DNA of 64,000 nt from Azoarcus sp. L1K30 (GCF_018122735.1 NZ_JAGRRD010000001.1:4000626-4064625), one strand, 5' to 3'. Positions 10,448-21,193 are shown, counted from the stretch's first letter. Notes: generated from the letters alone by a model not told the origin. Made by a program: numbers and translations.

Positions 10448-11773
10448 GTGGCCAAACCAGCTGCCGCGGTAGGGAATGCCGGGCGCTTTGGTGATCTCAA
10501 GAACCGGCTGTTCTTTCTGCTCGGTGCCTTGATTGTTTATCGCCTGGGCGCACATATTCCTGTTCCCGGAATCGATCCCCAACGACTTGCGGAGCTCTTC
10601 CAGTCGCAGTCGGGGGGGATCCTTGGGGTCTTCAACCTTTTCTCGGGCGGAGCGCTTTCGCGCTTCACGATCTTTGCGCTCGGGATCATGCCTTACATTT
10701 CTGCCTCCATCATCATGCAGTTGATGACGGTCGCGGTGCCGCAGTTCGAGGCGCTGAAGAAGGAAGGTGAGGCTGGTCGGCGCAAGATCACCCAGTACAC
10801 GCGTTACGGTACCCTGGTGCTGGCGTTTGCGCAGTCCCTCGGGATTGCAATGGCACTTGAAGGGCAGGCTGGACTGGTGCTTGATCCGGGCCTGATGTTC
10901 CGCCTGGTGAGCGTGGCGACGCTGGTCACGGGAACGATGTTCCTGATGTGGCTGGGTGAGCAGATCACCGAGCGTGGTATCGGCAACGGCATCTCGATCA
11001 TCATTTTCGCCGGCATTGCGGCGGGGTTGCCGAAATCGATTGGCGGGTTGTTCGAACTGGTTCGTACCGGGGCGATGCATCCCTTCACGGCGTTGCTGAT
11101 CTGCGTATTGGTGGTGGCCGTCACCGGCTTCGTGGTGTTCGTGGAGCGTGGGCAGCGAAAGATTCTGGTCAATTATGCCAAGCGGCAGGTCGGCAACAAG
11201 GTGTACGGGGGACAGAGTTCCCATCTGCCCCTGAAGCTGAACATGTCAGGCGTGATCCCGCCGATCTTCGCGTCGAGCATCATTCTCTTTCCGGCGACGC
11301 TGGGTCAGTGGTTCGGAGCTTCCGAGAGCATGCGATGGCTGCGTGACATCTCATCGACACTGGCGCCAGGGCAGCCGATTTACGTGATGCTGTATGCGTT
11401 GGCAATTGTGTTCTTCTGCTTTTTCTACACGGCGCTGGTTTTCAATGCCCGTGAAACAGCAGACAACCTGAAGAAAAGTGGTGCTTTCGTTCCGGGAATT
11501 CGTCCGGGAGATCAAACCGCACGGTATATCGACAAGATCCTGATGCGACTGACCCTCGCGGGTGCGGTTTACATCACCTTGGTCTGTCTTCTGCCGGAGT
11601 TTCTGATTCTGAAGTGGAACGTGCCTTTCTACTTTGGCGGAACGTCACTGTTGATCATCGTGGTGGTTACGATGGACTTCATGGCCCAGGTGCAGGCGTA
11701 CGTGATGTCGCACCAGTATGAAAGCCTGTTGAAGAAGGCAAACTTCAAGGGAGCGGGACTCCCAATCAGGTAA
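10448..11773 (+). CDS. secY: SecY protein translocase channel
   Basis: A 441-residue SecY, the pore of the SecYEG inner-membrane channel for signal-peptide and membrane proteins. Ten hydrophobic segments are visible, with the plug/TM2 region [12 protein letters not shown]…[13 protein letters not shown] and the cytoplasmic loop motif [15 protein letters not shown]. Translation starts at GTG 10448, preceded by AAAGG. As in most bacteria it lies between rplO and infA in the spc cluster. Confidence 0.98.
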   Translation: MAKPAAAVGNAGRFGDLKNRLFFLLGALIVYRLGAHIPVPGIDPQRLAELFQSQSGGILGVFNLFSGGALSRFTIFALGIMPYISASIIMQLMTVAVPQFEALKKEGEAGRRKITQYTRYGTLVLAFAQSLGIAMALEGQAGLVLDPGLMFRLVSVATLVTGTMFLMWLGEQITERGIGNGISIIIFAGIAAGLPKSIGGLFELVRTGAMHPFTALLICVLVVAVTGFVVFVERGQRKILVNYAKRQVGNKVYGGQSSHLPLKLNMSGVIPPIFASSIILFPATLGQWFGASESMRWLRDISSTLAPGQPIYVMLYALAIVFFCFFYTALVFNARETADNLKKSGAFVPGIRPGDQTARYIDKILMRLTLAGAVYITLVCLLPEFLILKWNVPFYFGGTSLLIIVVVTMDFMAQVQAYVMSHQYESLLKKANFKGAGLPIR

Positions 11774-11779
11774 GTGGCG

Positions 11780-11998
11780 ATGGCGAAGGAAGACGTTATC
11801 GAGATGCAGGGGGAGGTTCAGGAGAATCTTCCCAATGCAACGTTCAGGGTGAAGCTCGAGAACGGGCATATGGTTCTCGGACATATCTCCGGGAAGATGC
11901 GGATGCATTACATCCGGATCCTTCCCGGGGACAAGGTAACGGTTCAACTGACGCCGTATGACCTGACCAAGGGTCGGATCGTATTCCGGACCAAGTAG
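11780..11998 (+). CDS. infA: Translation initiation factor IF-1
   Basis: A 72-residue OB-fold protein ([30 protein letters not shown]), which occupies the A site during initiation. ATG 11780 is chosen over a GTG two codons upstream (11774), which immediately follows the secY stop and would leave no room for the AGG at 11768-11770. Confidence 0.96.
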   Translation: MAKEDVIEMQGEVQENLPNATFRVKLENGHMVLGHISGKMRMHYIRILPGDKVTVQLTPYDLTKGRIVFRTK

Positions 11999-12023
11999 AA
12001 GATATTAGAAACAGGAGCAAAGC

Positions 12024-12137
12024 ATGAGAGTTCAGGCTTCAGTAAAGAGGATCTGCCGTAATTGCAAGATCGTCCGTCGCAAGGGTGTGGTGCGGGTCAT
12101 CTGCACGGATCCGCGACACAAGCAGCGCCAGGGTTGA
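12024..12137 (+). CDS. rpmJ: 50S ribosomal protein L36 (zinc-binding form)
   Basis: A 37-residue L36: [21 protein letters not shown]… It retains the zinc ligands Cys11, Cys14, Cys27 and His32, so it is the C+ form. GGAG (12013-12016) lies 7 bases before the ATG. It closes the spc group; a promoter follows before rpsM. Confidence 0.97.
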   Translation: MRVQASVKRICRNCKIVRRKGVVRVICTDPRHKQRQG

Positions 12138-12139
12138 TC

Positions 12140-12167
12140 TTGTCAGTCCCAGGTATTAAAATTTAAT
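12140..12167 (+). promoter_or_regulatory. Putative alpha-operon promoter before rpsM
   Basis: TTGTCA (12140-12145), 16 bp, TTTAAT (12162-12167): five of six consensus bases in each hexamer, inside an AT-rich patch unlike its GC-rich surroundings. A start near 12174 would leave a leader of under 20 bases before the rpsM ATG, with GGGG as ribosome binding site. Such a short leader could not hold an S4-binding pseudoknot like that of E. coli. Confidence 0.6.
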
Positions 12168-12190
12168 GTTTAGCGTTTTGGGGTAAACGA

Positions 12191-12553
12191 ATGGCCCGTA
12201 TTGCTGGGGTAAACATTCCCAACCACAAGCATGCCGAGATCGCGCTGACCGCTGTCTATGGGATCGGCCGTTCGCGTGCTCGGAAAATTTGCGATGCTGC
12301 TGCCATCGGCCGCTCGGTGAAGGTCAAGGATCTCACCGAGTCGGACATGGAGAAGCTGCGCGATGAGGTGGCTCGGTTTGTGGTGGAAGGCGACCTGCGT
12401 CGCGAAGTGACCATGAACATCAAGCGTCTGATGGACCTGGGTTGCTACCGTGGTGTCCGTCACCGTCGTGGTTTGCCGTGTCGCGGTCAGCGCACCAAGA
12501 CCAATGCACGTACCCGCAAGGGCCCGCGCAAGTCGATCGCCGGCAAGAAGTGA
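12191..12553 (+). CDS. rpsM: 30S ribosomal protein S13
   Basis: A 120-residue S13 ([25 protein letters not shown]-terminal basic tail [14 protein letters not shown]). It forms bridges B1a and B1b and contacts P-site tRNA. First gene of the alpha operon. Confidence 0.98.
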   Translation: MARIAGVNIPNHKHAEIALTAVYGIGRSRARKICDAAAIGRSVKVKDLTESDMEKLRDEVARFVVEGDLRREVTMNIKRLMDLGCYRGVRHRRGLPCRGQRTKTNARTRKGPRKSIAGKK

Positions 12554-12565
12554 TAGGATTTTATT

Positions 12566-12955
12566 ATGGCTAAGACTGCAACAAAGGTCCGCAAGAAGAT
12601 CAAAAAGAACGTGGCAGAAGGGATCGTCCACGTTCACGCGAGCTTCAACAACACGATCATTACGATCACTGACCGTCAAGGCAATGCGCTTTCCTGGGCA
12701 ACCGCTGGCGGCGCTGGCTTCAAGGGTTCGCGCAAGAGCACGCCGTTTGCTGCTCAGGTCGCTGGCGAAGCGGCTGGCAAGGTGGCGCTGGAATGCGGCA
12801 TCAAGAATCTTGAAGTGCGCATCAAGGGTCCCGGCCCCGGGCGTGAGTCTGCTGTTCGTGCGCTGAATGCACTGGGGATCAAGATCTCCAGCATCACCGA
12901 CATCACGCCGATTCCGCACAACGGCTGCCGTCCGCCCAAGAAGCGCCGTATCTGA
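12566..12955 (+). CDS. rpsK: 30S ribosomal protein S11
   Basis: A 129-residue S11, a platform protein near the E-site codon. The motif [19 protein letters not shown], and the C-terminal [15 protein letters not shown] containing the Asn-Gly that can form isoaspartate, are intact. Confidence 0.98.
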   Translation: MAKTATKVRKKIKKNVAEGIVHVHASFNNTIITITDRQGNALSWATAGGAGFKGSRKSTPFAAQVAGEAAGKVALECGIKNLEVRIKGPGPGRESAVRALNALGIKISSITDITPIPHNGCRPPKKRRI

Positions 12956-12969
12956 CAAGGAGTTGAAAC

Positions 12970-13599
12970 GTGGCTCGTAATCTCGACCCGAAGTGCCGTC
13001 AGTGCCGTCGCGAGGGTGAAAAACTGTTCCTGAAGGCTGAGAAGTGCTTCACCGATAAATGTGCCATCGAGCGTCGCGCCTATGCGCCCGGCCAGCATGG
13101 TCAGCGTTCCGGTCAGCGTCTTTCCGGCTATGGCGTTCAGCTGCGCGAAAAGCAGAAGATCCGCCGACTCTATGGTGTGCTTGAAGCGCAGTTCCGCCGG
13201 GTCTATTCCGAAGCGGATCGCCGTCGCGGTCAGACGGGTGAAAACCTGCTGCAACTGCTCGAAGGACGTCTCGACTCCGTGGCCTATCGGATGGGCTTCG
13301 GCGGTTCGCGTGCCGAATCGCGTCAGGTCGTGCGTCATAACGGCGTGCTGGTTAACGGCAAGCGCGTGAATATTCCGTCGTACCTGGTCAAGCCGGGCGA
13401 CGTGGTTGAACTCGTTGAGCGCGTTCGCGGTCACCTGCGTGTCAAGGCTGCGCTTCAGGCCGCCGAGTCGCGCGGTTTCCCGGAGTGGATCGAGATGGAT
13501 ACCAAGGCTGGTAAGGGTGTCTTCAAGGCCTATCCGCAGCGTAGCGAACTGCCGCCCACAATCAATGAAAGTCTGGTTGTGGAACTGTATTCCCGGTAA
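12970..13599 (+). CDS. rpsD: 30S ribosomal protein S4 (zinc-finger form)
   Basis: A 209-residue S4, which nucleates 30S assembly and helps set decoding accuracy. Starts at GTG 12970 after AAGGAG. The N-terminus has Cys9, Cys12, Cys26 and Cys31 (CRQC…CFTDKC), a CxxC-x13-CxxxxC zinc site that the E. coli protein lacks. The S4 RNA-binding domain ([11 protein letters not shown]…[19 protein letters not shown]) is normal. Confidence 0.98.
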   Translation: MARNLDPKCRQCRREGEKLFLKAEKCFTDKCAIERRAYAPGQHGQRSGQRLSGYGVQLREKQKIRRLYGVLEAQFRRVYSEADRRRGQTGENLLQLLEGRLDSVAYRMGFGGSRAESRQVVRHNGVLVNGKRVNIPSYLVKPGDVVELVERVRGHLRVKAALQAAESRGFPEWIEMDTKAGKGVFKAYPQRSELPPTINESLVVELYSR

Positions 13600-13634
13600 T
13601 CGGGAATCGAGCTTCTAGTTCCGAGGAAATGTAG

Positions 13635-14615
13635 ATGCAAAGCAATGCACTGCTGAAACCACGCATCATCGACGTCCAGAGTATCTCGCCGGTTCAGGCG
13701 CGAGTCACGATGGAGCCGTTCGAGCGTGGCTTCGGCCATACCCTGGGAAATGCGCTGCGGCGCATTCTCCTTTCCTCGCTGCCTGGGCACGCAGCGACGG
13801 AAGTGACGATCGAAGGCGTCCTGCACGAGTACTCGACGCTGGACGGCATGCGCGAAGATATCGTCGACCTGCTGCTCAACCTGAAGGGCGTGGTGTTCAA
13901 ACTCCACAACCGTAGCGAGGCGACGCTCAGGCTCGTCAAGTCGGGTGAGGGGCTCGTGACTGCGGCAGATATCGAGACGGGTCATGACGTCGATATCATC
14001 AACCCGGGGCATGTCATTGCGCATCTTGCACCGGGTGGCAGTCTCGACATGCAGATCAAGATCGAGGAAGGGCGCGGTTACGTGCCCGGCAACAGTCGCC
14101 CGGCAAATGCCGAAAGCAAGACGATCGGACGCGTCGTACTCGATGCGTCGTTCAGCCCGGTGCGCCGCGTCAGCTATCTCGTAGAGAGCGCTCGCGTGGA
14201 GCAGCGTACCGACCTCGATCGTCTGGTGATCGATATCGAGACCAATGGCGCCGTCGATCCTGAAGAGGCGATTCGGTATGCCGCTCGCGTGCTAATGGAT
14301 CAGTTGTCGGTGTTCGCGGATCTCGAAGGCACGCCCGTCACTGACGTGGTCAAGCCTGAAGTGACGATTGATCCGGTACTGTTGCGTCCGGTGGACGATC
14401 TCGAATTGACGGTGCGTTCGGCCAACTGCTTGAAGGCCGAGAACATCTATTACATCGGCGATCTGATCCAGCGTACCGAGACGGAACTGCTCAAGACCCC
14501 GAATCTGGGGCGCAAGTCGCTGAATGAAATCAAGGAAGTGTTGGCCACTCGCGGGCTGACCCTGGGGATGAAACTGGAAAACTGGCCGCCGGCCGGGCTT
14601 GAGAAGCTCGGTTAA
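13635..14615 (+). CDS. rpoA: RNA polymerase alpha subunit
   Basis: A 326-residue alpha subunit. The N-terminal domain (about 1-230) dimerises and nucleates the core enzyme. The C-terminal domain (about 245-326) binds UP elements and activators and keeps the key stretch [14 protein letters not shown], which contains the Arg equivalent to E. coli R265, and [13 protein letters not shown]. It is co-transcribed with rpsD and rplQ. Confidence 0.98.
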   Translation: MQSNALLKPRIIDVQSISPVQARVTMEPFERGFGHTLGNALRRILLSSLPGHAATEVTIEGVLHEYSTLDGMREDIVDLLLNLKGVVFKLHNRSEATLRLVKSGEGLVTAADIETGHDVDIINPGHVIAHLAPGGSLDMQIKIEEGRGYVPGNSRPANAESKTIGRVVLDASFSPVRRVSYLVESARVEQRTDLDRLVIDIETNGAVDPEEAIRYAARVLMDQLSVFADLEGTPVTDVVKPEVTIDPVLLRPVDDLELTVRSANCLKAENIYYIGDLIQRTETELLKTPNLGRKSLNEIKEVLATRGLTLGMKLENWPPAGLEKLG

Positions 14616-14642
14616 ACGGTATCAGTGAAGTGAGGAATTAAT

Positions 14643-15041
14643 ATGCGTCACCGTAATGGTCTTCGCAAGCTGAACCGGACCAGCAGCCATCGTCAGGCGA
14701 TGTTCCGTAACATGGCCAACGCGTTGCTGCGCCATGAAGTTATCAAGACGACCCTTCCGAAAGCGAAGGAACTGCGTCGCGTGGTTGAACCGATGATTAC
14801 GCTGGGCAAGAAGCCGAGCCTTGCAAATCGTCGTCTGGCCTTCGATCGCCTGCGTGATCGTGATATGGTCGTCAAGCTGTTCGACGCGCTGGGTCCCCGT
14901 TACGCTGCGCGTAATGGCGGTTACCTGCGTATCCTGAAGTGCGGTTTCCGTGATGGCGACAATGCACCGATGGCCTACGTCGAACTGCTGGATCGTCCCG
15001 ATGGCGAACTTGCGGTTGAAGAGGAAGCTGTTGCTGCCTGA
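14643..15041 (+). CDS. rplQ: 50S ribosomal protein L17
   Basis: A 132-residue L17 ([20 protein letters not shown]). It ends the ribosomal run; an intrinsic terminator follows 33 bases after its stop. Confidence 0.98.
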   Translation: MRHRNGLRKLNRTSSHRQAMFRNMANALLRHEVIKTTLPKAKELRRVVEPMITLGKKPSLANRRLAFDRLRDRDMVVKLFDALGPRYAARNGGYLRILKCGFRDGDNAPMAYVELLDRPDGELAVEEEAVAA

Positions 15042-15073
15042 AGCGGGTCTTTGTAAAATTCGCTTGGTATAAG

Positions 15074-15103
15074 AAAAGGTCGGGGATACCCGGCCTTTTT
15101 TTT
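15074..15103 (+). terminator. Intrinsic terminator after rplQ
   Basis: An A-rich lead (AAAA), a stem of about 9-11 bp (AAGGTCGGG with CCCGGCCTT, one G-U pair), a 4-base loop and then eight T. It is the strongest terminator in the window and closes the ribosomal/rpoA cluster. Confidence 0.9.
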
Positions 15104-15132
15104 GTCCATTCGTTCGCAACGGGGAAATGCAG

Positions 15133-16155
15133 ATGAGCGTGATTCTGGTGACCGGTGGCGCCGGCTATATCGGTTCGCATACGTGTCTCGAGCTACTCAG
15201 AGACGGGCACGAGGTGGTCGTGGTCGACGATTTTTCGAACGCTTCGCCACTTGCGCTGGCACGTGTCGAGGCCCTCGCAGGGCGCCGTTTCCTCGGTGTT
15301 GCCGAGATCGACGTGCGCGATCGTGTGTCCCTGCGTGCGGTCTTTCGTGCGCATCGAGTCGATGGCGTCATCCACTTTGCCGCGAAGAAGGCGGTGGGCG
15401 AGTCCGTGCGCGAACCATTGGCGTATTACGATAATAATCTGGGTGGTCTGGTCGCCTTACTCGACGTGATGGGCGATGAAGGGGTGAAGCGGATCGTCTT
15501 CAGTTCCTCGGCCACAGTGTATGGCGATCCGGCCTCGGTGCCGATCACCGAAGACTTTCCGACTTCAGCCACCAATCCCTATGGCCGTACGAAGCTGATG
15601 AGCGAGCAGATCCTGTCTGATCTCGCGGCAGCCGATCCGCAGTGGAAGGTGGTGTTGCTGCGCTACTTCAACCCCGTGGGGGCGGATGAAAGCGGGCGCA
15701 TCGGAGAGGATCCGAGGGGGATCCCGAATAACCTGATGCCCTACGTAAGCCAGGTGGCGGTGGGGCGGCTCAAGGAGCTCCAGGTGTTCGGCAGTGACTA
15801 TCCGACAGCGGACGGTACGGGGGTACGTGACTATATCCATGTGGTCGATCTGGCGCGAGGGCATGTGGCTGCCGTGGAACGCTTTGATGCCCTGCCTTCG
15901 GTGGCGGCAATCAATCTCGGCACAGGCTGCGGATACAGCGTACTGGATGTGGTGCGTGCGTTCGAAAGGGCATGCGGCCGCCCCATTCCCTACCGGATCG
16001 TGCCGCGCCGGGCAGGCGATGTCGCGCAGTGTTGGGCAGACCCGACTCTCGCACGGGAACTGCTGGGCTGGCAGGCCAGCCGCGGCCTGGATGAAATGTG
16101 CGAAGACGCCTGGCGGTGGCAGCAGGCCAACCCCGAGGGATACCGCGATCGCTAG
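15133..16155 (+). CDS. galE: UDP-glucose 4-epimerase
   Basis: Interconverts UDP-glucose and UDP-galactose with bound NAD, feeding cell-surface glycan synthesis. It is a 340-residue extended SDR protein with the Rossmann motif GGAGYIGSH (residues 8-16), FSSSATVYG before the active site, and the catalytic pair Tyr150-x3-Lys154 (NPYGRTK). ATG 15133 is preferred because GGGG at 15121-15124 gives 8 bases of spacing; an ATG two codons earlier would leave only 2. No promoter is obvious after the rplQ terminator, so its transcription start is unclear. A related SDR epimerase lies at 52652. Confidence 0.93.
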   Translation: MSVILVTGGAGYIGSHTCLELLRDGHEVVVVDDFSNASPLALARVEALAGRRFLGVAEIDVRDRVSLRAVFRAHRVDGVIHFAAKKAVGESVREPLAYYDNNLGGLVALLDVMGDEGVKRIVFSSSATVYGDPASVPITEDFPTSATNPYGRTKLMSEQILSDLAAADPQWKVVLLRYFNPVGADESGRIGEDPRGIPNNLMPYVSQVAVGRLKELQVFGSDYPTADGTGVRDYIHVVDLARGHVAAVERFDALPSVAAINLGTGCGYSVLDVVRAFERACGRPIPYRIVPRRAGDVAQCWADPTLARELLGWQASRGLDEMCEDAWRWQQANPEGYRDR

Positions 16156-16166
16156 CGCGCGAGGTG

Positions 16167-16466
16167 TTACCAGTTGCGGCGGATGCGGTTCTTGTATTGG
16201 ACGTCATGCGGCAGTACGCCCTGCATGGCATCGAGATGGACACGAAAAGCCTCGGTCGCCTTGGCGAGGTCAGCCGGTGAGAGATGAGGCAGTTCGCGTT
16301 GGCGTGCGGTCATTCTGGCCAGTTGCTCGAAGGCGAGCTTGCGTGCGCCTTCGTCCGCCGGGAGGAATACGCCCAATCCGGCATCCTTGAGCGTCTTGAG
16401 GAACTGGATGCGGCGCTCGACCCTTTCAGCGTATTGCGCGCTTGCCGTATGTTGGGGCTCTGTCAT
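16167..16466 (-). CDS. Uncharacterised small helical protein downstream of uvrA
   Basis: I do not recognise this 99-residue product. It is predicted soluble, with no signal peptide or membrane segment, and mostly helical, charged and Ala/Leu/Gln-rich (AQYAERVERRIQFLKTLKDAG; ARMTARQRELPHLSPADL), ending in a basic RIRRNW. It lies on the minus strand 87 bases after uvrA and converges on galE with 11 bases between them. Codon use looks like that of its neighbours, and the frame is closed by a proper ATG, so I take it as real. Confidence 0.7.
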   Translation of the reverse strand: MTEPQHTASAQYAERVERRIQFLKTLKDAGLGVFLPADEGARKLAFEQLARMTARQRELPHLSPADLAKATEAFRVHLDAMQGVLPHDVQYKNRIRRNW

Positions 16467-16553
16467 GGCAGTATCCGATCAAGTGGTCCTGCCCCTATCC
16501 TCGTGCCGAATCGTCGGTTGGGCAAGCGCTGGTGACGAGTCGAGTGTAAAGGT

Positions 16554-19385
16554 TCATGTCGCTTCAGGCGAAAGTGCTTTGGCAAGGTAGCGGCCGGTGT
16601 GGCTGGCCGGGCAGGCGGCGACGGCTTCGGGAGGCCCTGCGCACACGATCAGGCCTCCGCCGCTGCCGCCTTCCGGGCCGAGGTCGATGATCCAGTCCGC
16701 CGTCTTGATCACGTCGAGGTTGTGTTCGATGACGACAATGGTATTGCCGTGATCGCGCAGGCGCAGGAGGACTGTCAGCAGCAACTCGATATCCTGGAAA
16801 TGGAGGCCAGTGGTGGGCTCGTCGAGGATGTAGAGTGTGCGTCCCGTGTCTCGCTTCGACAGTTCGAGTGCGAGCTTGACACGCTGGGCTTCACCCCCTG
16901 ACAGCGTTGTCGCACTTTGCCCGAGGCGGATATAGGAGAGCCCCACGTCGGCAAGGGTTTCGAGCTTGCGCGCAATGGCGGGGACGGGACGGAAAAATTC
17001 GAGCGCCTGTTCCACGGTCATTTCAAGGACGTCATGGATGGTGCGGCCCTTGTAGCGAATTTCCAGTGTTTCGCGGTTGTAGCGTTTGCCATGGCAGATA
17101 TCACAGGGCACGTACATGTCGGGAAGGAAGTGCATTTCCACCTTGATCATGCCGTCGCCCTGGCAGGCTTCACAGCGGCCCCCCTTTACGTTGAACGAGA
17201 AGCGTCCGGCACTGTAGCCTTTCGCCCGGGCATCCGGTACGCCAGCGAACAATTCCCGGATCGGAGTCATCAAGCCGGTGTAGGTCGCGGGATTGGAACG
17301 TGGGGTGCGGCCGATCGGCGACTGATCGACGGTGATGACCTTGTCGAAGGCTTCGAGCCCCTCGACCGCGTCGCAGGCAGCAGGCTCGCTGTTCGATCCG
17401 TATAGCGTCTGCGCCGCCATTGCCGCCAGGGTGTCGTTGATCAGGGTGGATTTTCCCGAACCGGATACGCCGGTCACGCAGGTAAACAGGCCCACCGGCA
17501 CCGTGCAATCCACGCGCTTCAGATTGTTGCCGCGAGCGCCACGAAGATGAACCAGGCGCGCCGGATCAGGCGCCACGCGTTTGGGCGGAACAGGGATCCG
17601 TCGCCGTCCCGACAGGTAGTCGGCGGTGACCGACGACACCGAAGCCATGACCTCCTCCGGTTTGCCGCAGGCCACGATGTGACCACCATGTTCGCCGGCG
17701 CCCGGGCCCATGTCGACGAGATAATCGGCGCTGCGGATGGCATCCTCGTCATGCTCGACCACGATCACGGTGTTGCCGAGGTCGCGCAGCCGGCGCAGCG
17801 TTTCGAGCAAGCGGTCATTGTCTCGCTGATGCAGGCCGATGGAGGGCTCGTCGAGCACGTACATCACGCCCGTCAGGCCCGAACCGATCTGGCTGGCGAG
17901 TCGAATCCGTTGCGCCTCTCCACCCGAGAGCGTGTCCGCGGAGCGATCGAGAGACAGGTAATCAAGCCCGACATTGTTCAGGAAACTGAGGCGGTCCGAG
18001 ACCTCCTTGACAATCTTCTCGGCAATGCGCGCGCGCTGCCCGTCCAGCTTCAATTGGTCGAAAAAGGCCTTGCATTCGCCGAGTGGCAGACGACTGACGG
18101 CGGGTAGCGGCTGGCCGCCGATCAGCACATGGCGTGCATCGCTGCGCAGCCGACTGCCTTCGCAGGCGGGGCAGGTGCGTGTACTGCGATACTTGAGCAA
18201 CTCCTCACGTACCGCAGCGGAGTCGGTTTCCCGCAAACGACGTTCGAGGTTGGGAATGATGCCTTCGAACGGGTGCTCCTTTGCGACCATGCGTCCGTTG
18301 TCGGCCATATACACGAAGGCGATCCTGTCCTTGCCCGAGCCATGCAGAATGATCTCGCGAACCGTGGGCGGCAAGGCCTCGAATGGCGTCTCGATGTCGA
18401 AGTCGTAATGCGTCGCGAGGCTGGACAGCATCTGGAAATAGAACTGATTGCGCCGGTCCCAGCCCCGGATTGCGCCCGACGCGAGTGACAGGTCCGGGTG
18501 CGCAACGACACGCTGCGGATCCAGGAAGCCGATCTGCCCGAGACCGTCGCAAGTCGGGCAGGCGCCGGCGGGGTTGTTGAAGGAAAACAGGCGTGGCTCC
18601 AGTTCTCCGAGGGCGAAGCTGCACACCGGGCATGCAAAACGGGCAGAAAACAGGTGTTCGTTACCGGTGTCGATCTCGAGCGCAATCGCACGTCCATCGG
18701 CATGGGTGAGCGCGGTTTCGAACGATTCGGCGATCCGTCCACGCATATCGGAACGGACCTTGAAGCGATCGACGACCACATCCACCGTGTGGCGCCGCCC
18801 TTTTTCCAGGGCAGGCATGGTGTCGAGCTCGTATACCTCGCCATCCACGCGGACGCGCACGAAGCCCTGCGCACGCAGTTCGGAGAACAGGTCTTGCTGC
18901 TCGCCTTTGCGTCCCGCGACGACGGGGGCGAGGATCATCAGGCGCGTATCGGCTGCCAGACCGAGAACATGATCGACCATCTGGGCGACGCTCTGGGCTT
19001 CGAGCGCATGCTCGGGGTGATCCGGGCAGTGAGGTGTGCCGGCCCGGGCATACAGCAGGCGCAGGTAGTCGTGAATCTCGGTTACCGTGCCGACGGTGGA
19101 GCGCGGGTTGTGGCTCGTCGCCTTCTGTTCGATCGAGATCGCCGGAGACAGGCCTTCGATCAGATCGACGTCCGGCTTTTCCATCAGCTGCAGAAACTGC
19201 CGGGCGTAGGCCGACAGCGACTCCACGTAGCGACGCTGCCCTTCCGCGTACAGGGTGTCGAAAGCGAGAGACGATTTTCCCGAGCCGGACAGGCCGGTAA
19301 TGACGGTCAGCCGGTTGCGCGGAAGGTCGAGATCGACGTTCTTGAGATTGTGCGTGCGGGCACCGCGGATGCGGATGTCGTCCAT
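16554..19385 (-). CDS. uvrA: Excinuclease ABC subunit A
   Basis: The damage-recognition ATPase of nucleotide excision repair, 943 residues, family length. It has two ABC ATPase modules: Walker [10 protein letters not shown] near residue 31 and GVSGSGKST in the second half, with signature LSGGEAQR in both. Zinc-binding CPVC…CPTC and CEAC…CDIC pairs are complete. The intergenic region to the divergent MFS gene (19386-19478) shows no recognisable LexA box of the CTGT-N8-ACAG type, so SOS control is not evident. Confidence 0.98.
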   Translation of the reverse strand: MDDIRIRGARTHNLKNVDLDLPRNRLTVITGLSGSGKSSLAFDTLYAEGQRRYVESLSAYARQFLQLMEKPDVDLIEGLSPAISIEQKATSHNPRSTVGTVTEIHDYLRLLYARAGTPHCPDHPEHALEAQSVAQMVDHVLGLAADTRLMILAPVVAGRKGEQQDLFSELRAQGFVRVRVDGEVYELDTMPALEKGRRHTVDVVVDRFKVRSDMRGRIAESFETALTHADGRAIALEIDTGNEHLFSARFACPVCSFALGELEPRLFSFNNPAGACPTCDGLGQIGFLDPQRVVAHPDLSLASGAIRGWDRRNQFYFQMLSSLATHYDFDIETPFEALPPTVREIILHGSGKDRIAFVYMADNGRMVAKEHPFEGIIPNLERRLRETDSAAVREELLKYRSTRTCPACEGSRLRSDARHVLIGGQPLPAVSRLPLGECKAFFDQLKLDGQRARIAEKIVKEVSDRLSFLNNVGLDYLSLDRSADTLSGGEAQRIRLASQIGSGLTGVMYVLDEPSIGLHQRDNDRLLETLRRLRDLGNTVIVVEHDEDAIRSADYLVDMGPGAGEHGGHIVACGKPEEVMASVSSVTADYLSGRRRIPVPPKRVAPDPARLVHLRGARGNNLKRVDCTVPVGLFTCVTGVSGSGKSTLINDTLAAMAAQTLYGSNSEPAACDAVEGLEAFDKVITVDQSPIGRTPRSNPATYTGLMTPIRELFAGVPDARAKGYSAGRFSFNVKGGRCEACQGDGMIKVEMHFLPDMYVPCDICHGKRYNRETLEIRYKGRTIHDVLEMTVEQALEFFRPVPAIARKLETLADVGLSYIRLGQSATTLSGGEAQRVKLALELSKRDTGRTLYILDEPTTGLHFQDIELLLTVLLRLRDHGNTIVVIEHNLDVIKTADWIIDLGPEGGSGGGLIVCAGPPEAVAACPASHTGRYLAKALSPEAT

Positions 19386-19478
19386 GAGCGTGGCTGCGCA
19401 AGGGGTAACGTGAAACTATATAAGAGAGAAGGCGCTCCGGGCCAATGTTAGAATGACTTCCTTTTTGCCGCAGCCCGC

Positions 19479-20687
19479 ATGTCCTCAACTTTACGCGATC
19501 CGATGACGCCCGCCGAGCGTCGGGCGGGAATCAGCCTCGCTTCCATTTTCGCACTGCGCATGCTGGGCTTGTTTCTGATACTGCCGGTGTTCGCCGTTCA
19601 CGCCCATACCGTGCCGGGTGGGGACAACCTGACATTGGTGGGGCTCGCGATCGGTGCATACGGCGCGACACAGGCTTGCCTGCAGATTGCGTTTGGCGCG
19701 GCGTCTGACCGATTCGGTCGCAAGCCGGTCATCCTGTTCGGTCTGTTGTTGTTCGTCATCGGTAGTGCAGTGGCCGCCACTGCAGGCGACATCTACGTCA
19801 TCATCGCCGGGCGGGTGCTGCAGGGCGCGGGTGCAATTTCGGCTGCCGTCACCGCACTGGCAGCCGACCTGACCCGTGATCAACATCGCACCAAGGTGAT
19901 GGCGATGATCGGCTCCAGCATTGGGCTGGTGTTTGCCGGATCGATGGTGGCTGCGCCCTTGCTGTATTCCGTTATCGGCATGAGCGGCATTTTCTGGCTA
20001 ACTGCGGCGCTTGCCCTGGTGGCAATGGCGGTCGTGGTGTGGGTCGTGCCCGAGGCGCCGCCGGTACCGCGTGCGAACGCCGGCAGTTTTGCCGATATTC
20101 TGCGCGATGCGCAGTTGATGCGCCTGAATTTCGGCGTGTTTGCGCTGCATCTGATCCAGACCACGATGTGGGTGATGGTGCCGGCGGCACTGGTCAAGTC
20201 CGGCGGCCTTGCGCTCGTCGATCACTGGAAGGTCTATCTGCCGGCAGTGCTGCTGTCATTTGTGGCGATGGTGCCGGCGGTCATCGTTGCGGAGCGTCAC
20301 AACCGCCTCAAACAGGTGTTCAATGGCGCGGTCCTGCTGCTTGCCGTGGTCCAGTTCGGGCTCTACTTGTGGAACGACAGCCTGTTCGCGATCGCCTTGT
20401 GGCTGACGCTGTTTTTCGTCGCCTTCAATATCCTGGAGGCAACGCAGCCGTCGTGGATTTCGCGCATCGCGCCGCCCGCGGCTAAAGGAACGGCGCTCGG
20501 CGTCTATAACACCCTGCAGTCCATTGGGCTGTTCGTCGGCGGATTGCTCGGCGGCTGGCTCGGACAACGATTCGGTACGGCAGGTGTCAGCCTGGCCTGT
20601 GGGGCGCTGGCGCTGGTCTGGTTAACGCTGTCTTCCACCATGAATCCTCCTCCGGTCCGCGCGGTTGCCGCGCCGGCCCGGAGTTGA
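19479..20687 (+). CDS. MFS transporter (drug/metabolite exporter type)
   Basis: A 402-residue inner-membrane protein with about 12 hydrophobic segments and the MFS loop motif DRFGRKPVILFG between TM2 and TM3, and a second-half GLFVGGLLGGWLGQRFG. It resembles YajR-like proton-driven exporters, but the substrate cannot be read from the sequence. It starts at ATG 19479 without a clear Shine-Dalgarno; an in-frame ATG at 19503 is an alternative. It is divergent from uvrA and 23 bases upstream of ssb, so read-through into ssb is likely. Confidence 0.85.
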   Translation: MSSTLRDPMTPAERRAGISLASIFALRMLGLFLILPVFAVHAHTVPGGDNLTLVGLAIGAYGATQACLQIAFGAASDRFGRKPVILFGLLLFVIGSAVAATAGDIYVIIAGRVLQGAGAISAAVTALAADLTRDQHRTKVMAMIGSSIGLVFAGSMVAAPLLYSVIGMSGIFWLTAALALVAMAVVVWVVPEAPPVPRANAGSFADILRDAQLMRLNFGVFALHLIQTTMWVMVPAALVKSGGLALVDHWKVYLPAVLLSFVAMVPAVIVAERHNRLKQVFNGAVLLLAVVQFGLYLWNDSLFAIALWLTLFFVAFNILEATQPSWISRIAPPAAKGTALGVYNTLQSIGLFVGGLLGGWLGQRFGTAGVSLACGALALVWLTLSSTMNPPPVRAVAAPARS

Positions 20688-20710
20688 CATACCACTGAAA
20701 GGAGAACGGG

Positions 20711-21193
20711 ATGGCATCCCTGAACAAAGTCATTCTGATCGGCAATCTGGGCAAGGACCCCGAGACCCGCTATGCGCCGAGCGGCGACGCGATTACCAAC
20801 CTGACCCTGGCGACGACCGAGACCTGGAAGGACAAGTCGTCCGGAGAGCGCCGCGAGGCGACAGAGTGGCACCGTGTGGTGTTCTTCGGCCGGGTTGCCG
20901 AAGTCGCAGCGCAGTATCTGCGCAAGGGCAGTCAGGTGTATGTCGAAGGCCGGCTGCAGACGCGAAAATGGCAGGACAAGGACGGACAGGATCGCTATAC
21001 GACCGAAATCCGCGGCGACGAAATGAAAATGCTTGGTAGGCGCGAGGGTGGTGGCGATGCGCCGATGCGTGGAGCGGACGCTGGCGGCTACGATGCACCG
21101 ACATCAGCGCCCGCGCGTCAGCCTGCGGCAGCGCCTGCGCCGAAGCCAGCCACCGGCGGCTTCGGTGACTTCGACGACGATATCCCGTTTTAA
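20711..21193 (+). CDS. ssb: Single-stranded DNA-binding protein
   Basis: A 160-residue SSB with an N-terminal OB-fold ([21 protein letters not shown]; about 1-110), a Gly/Ala/Pro-rich linker and the acidic tip DDDIPF that docks SSB partners such as RecO, PriA and exonuclease I. Strong ribosome binding site AAAGGAG. It lies after an MFS gene and near uvrA (divergent), the usual uvrA-MFS-ssb neighbourhood in this group. A terminator follows. Confidence 0.98.
   Translation: MASLNKVILIGNLGKDPETRYAPSGDAITNLTLATTETWKDKSSGERREATEWHRVVFFGRVAEVAAQYLRKGSQVYVEGRLQTRKWQDKDGQDRYTTEIRGDEMKMLGRREGGGDAPMRGADAGGYDAPTSAPARQPAAAPAPKPATGGFGDFDDDIPF

Noticed and set aside
19386-19478. LexA (SOS) box between uvrA and the MFS gene
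   Set aside because: No CTGT-N8-ACAG-like sequence is present; the TATATAAGAGAG stretch does not fit.
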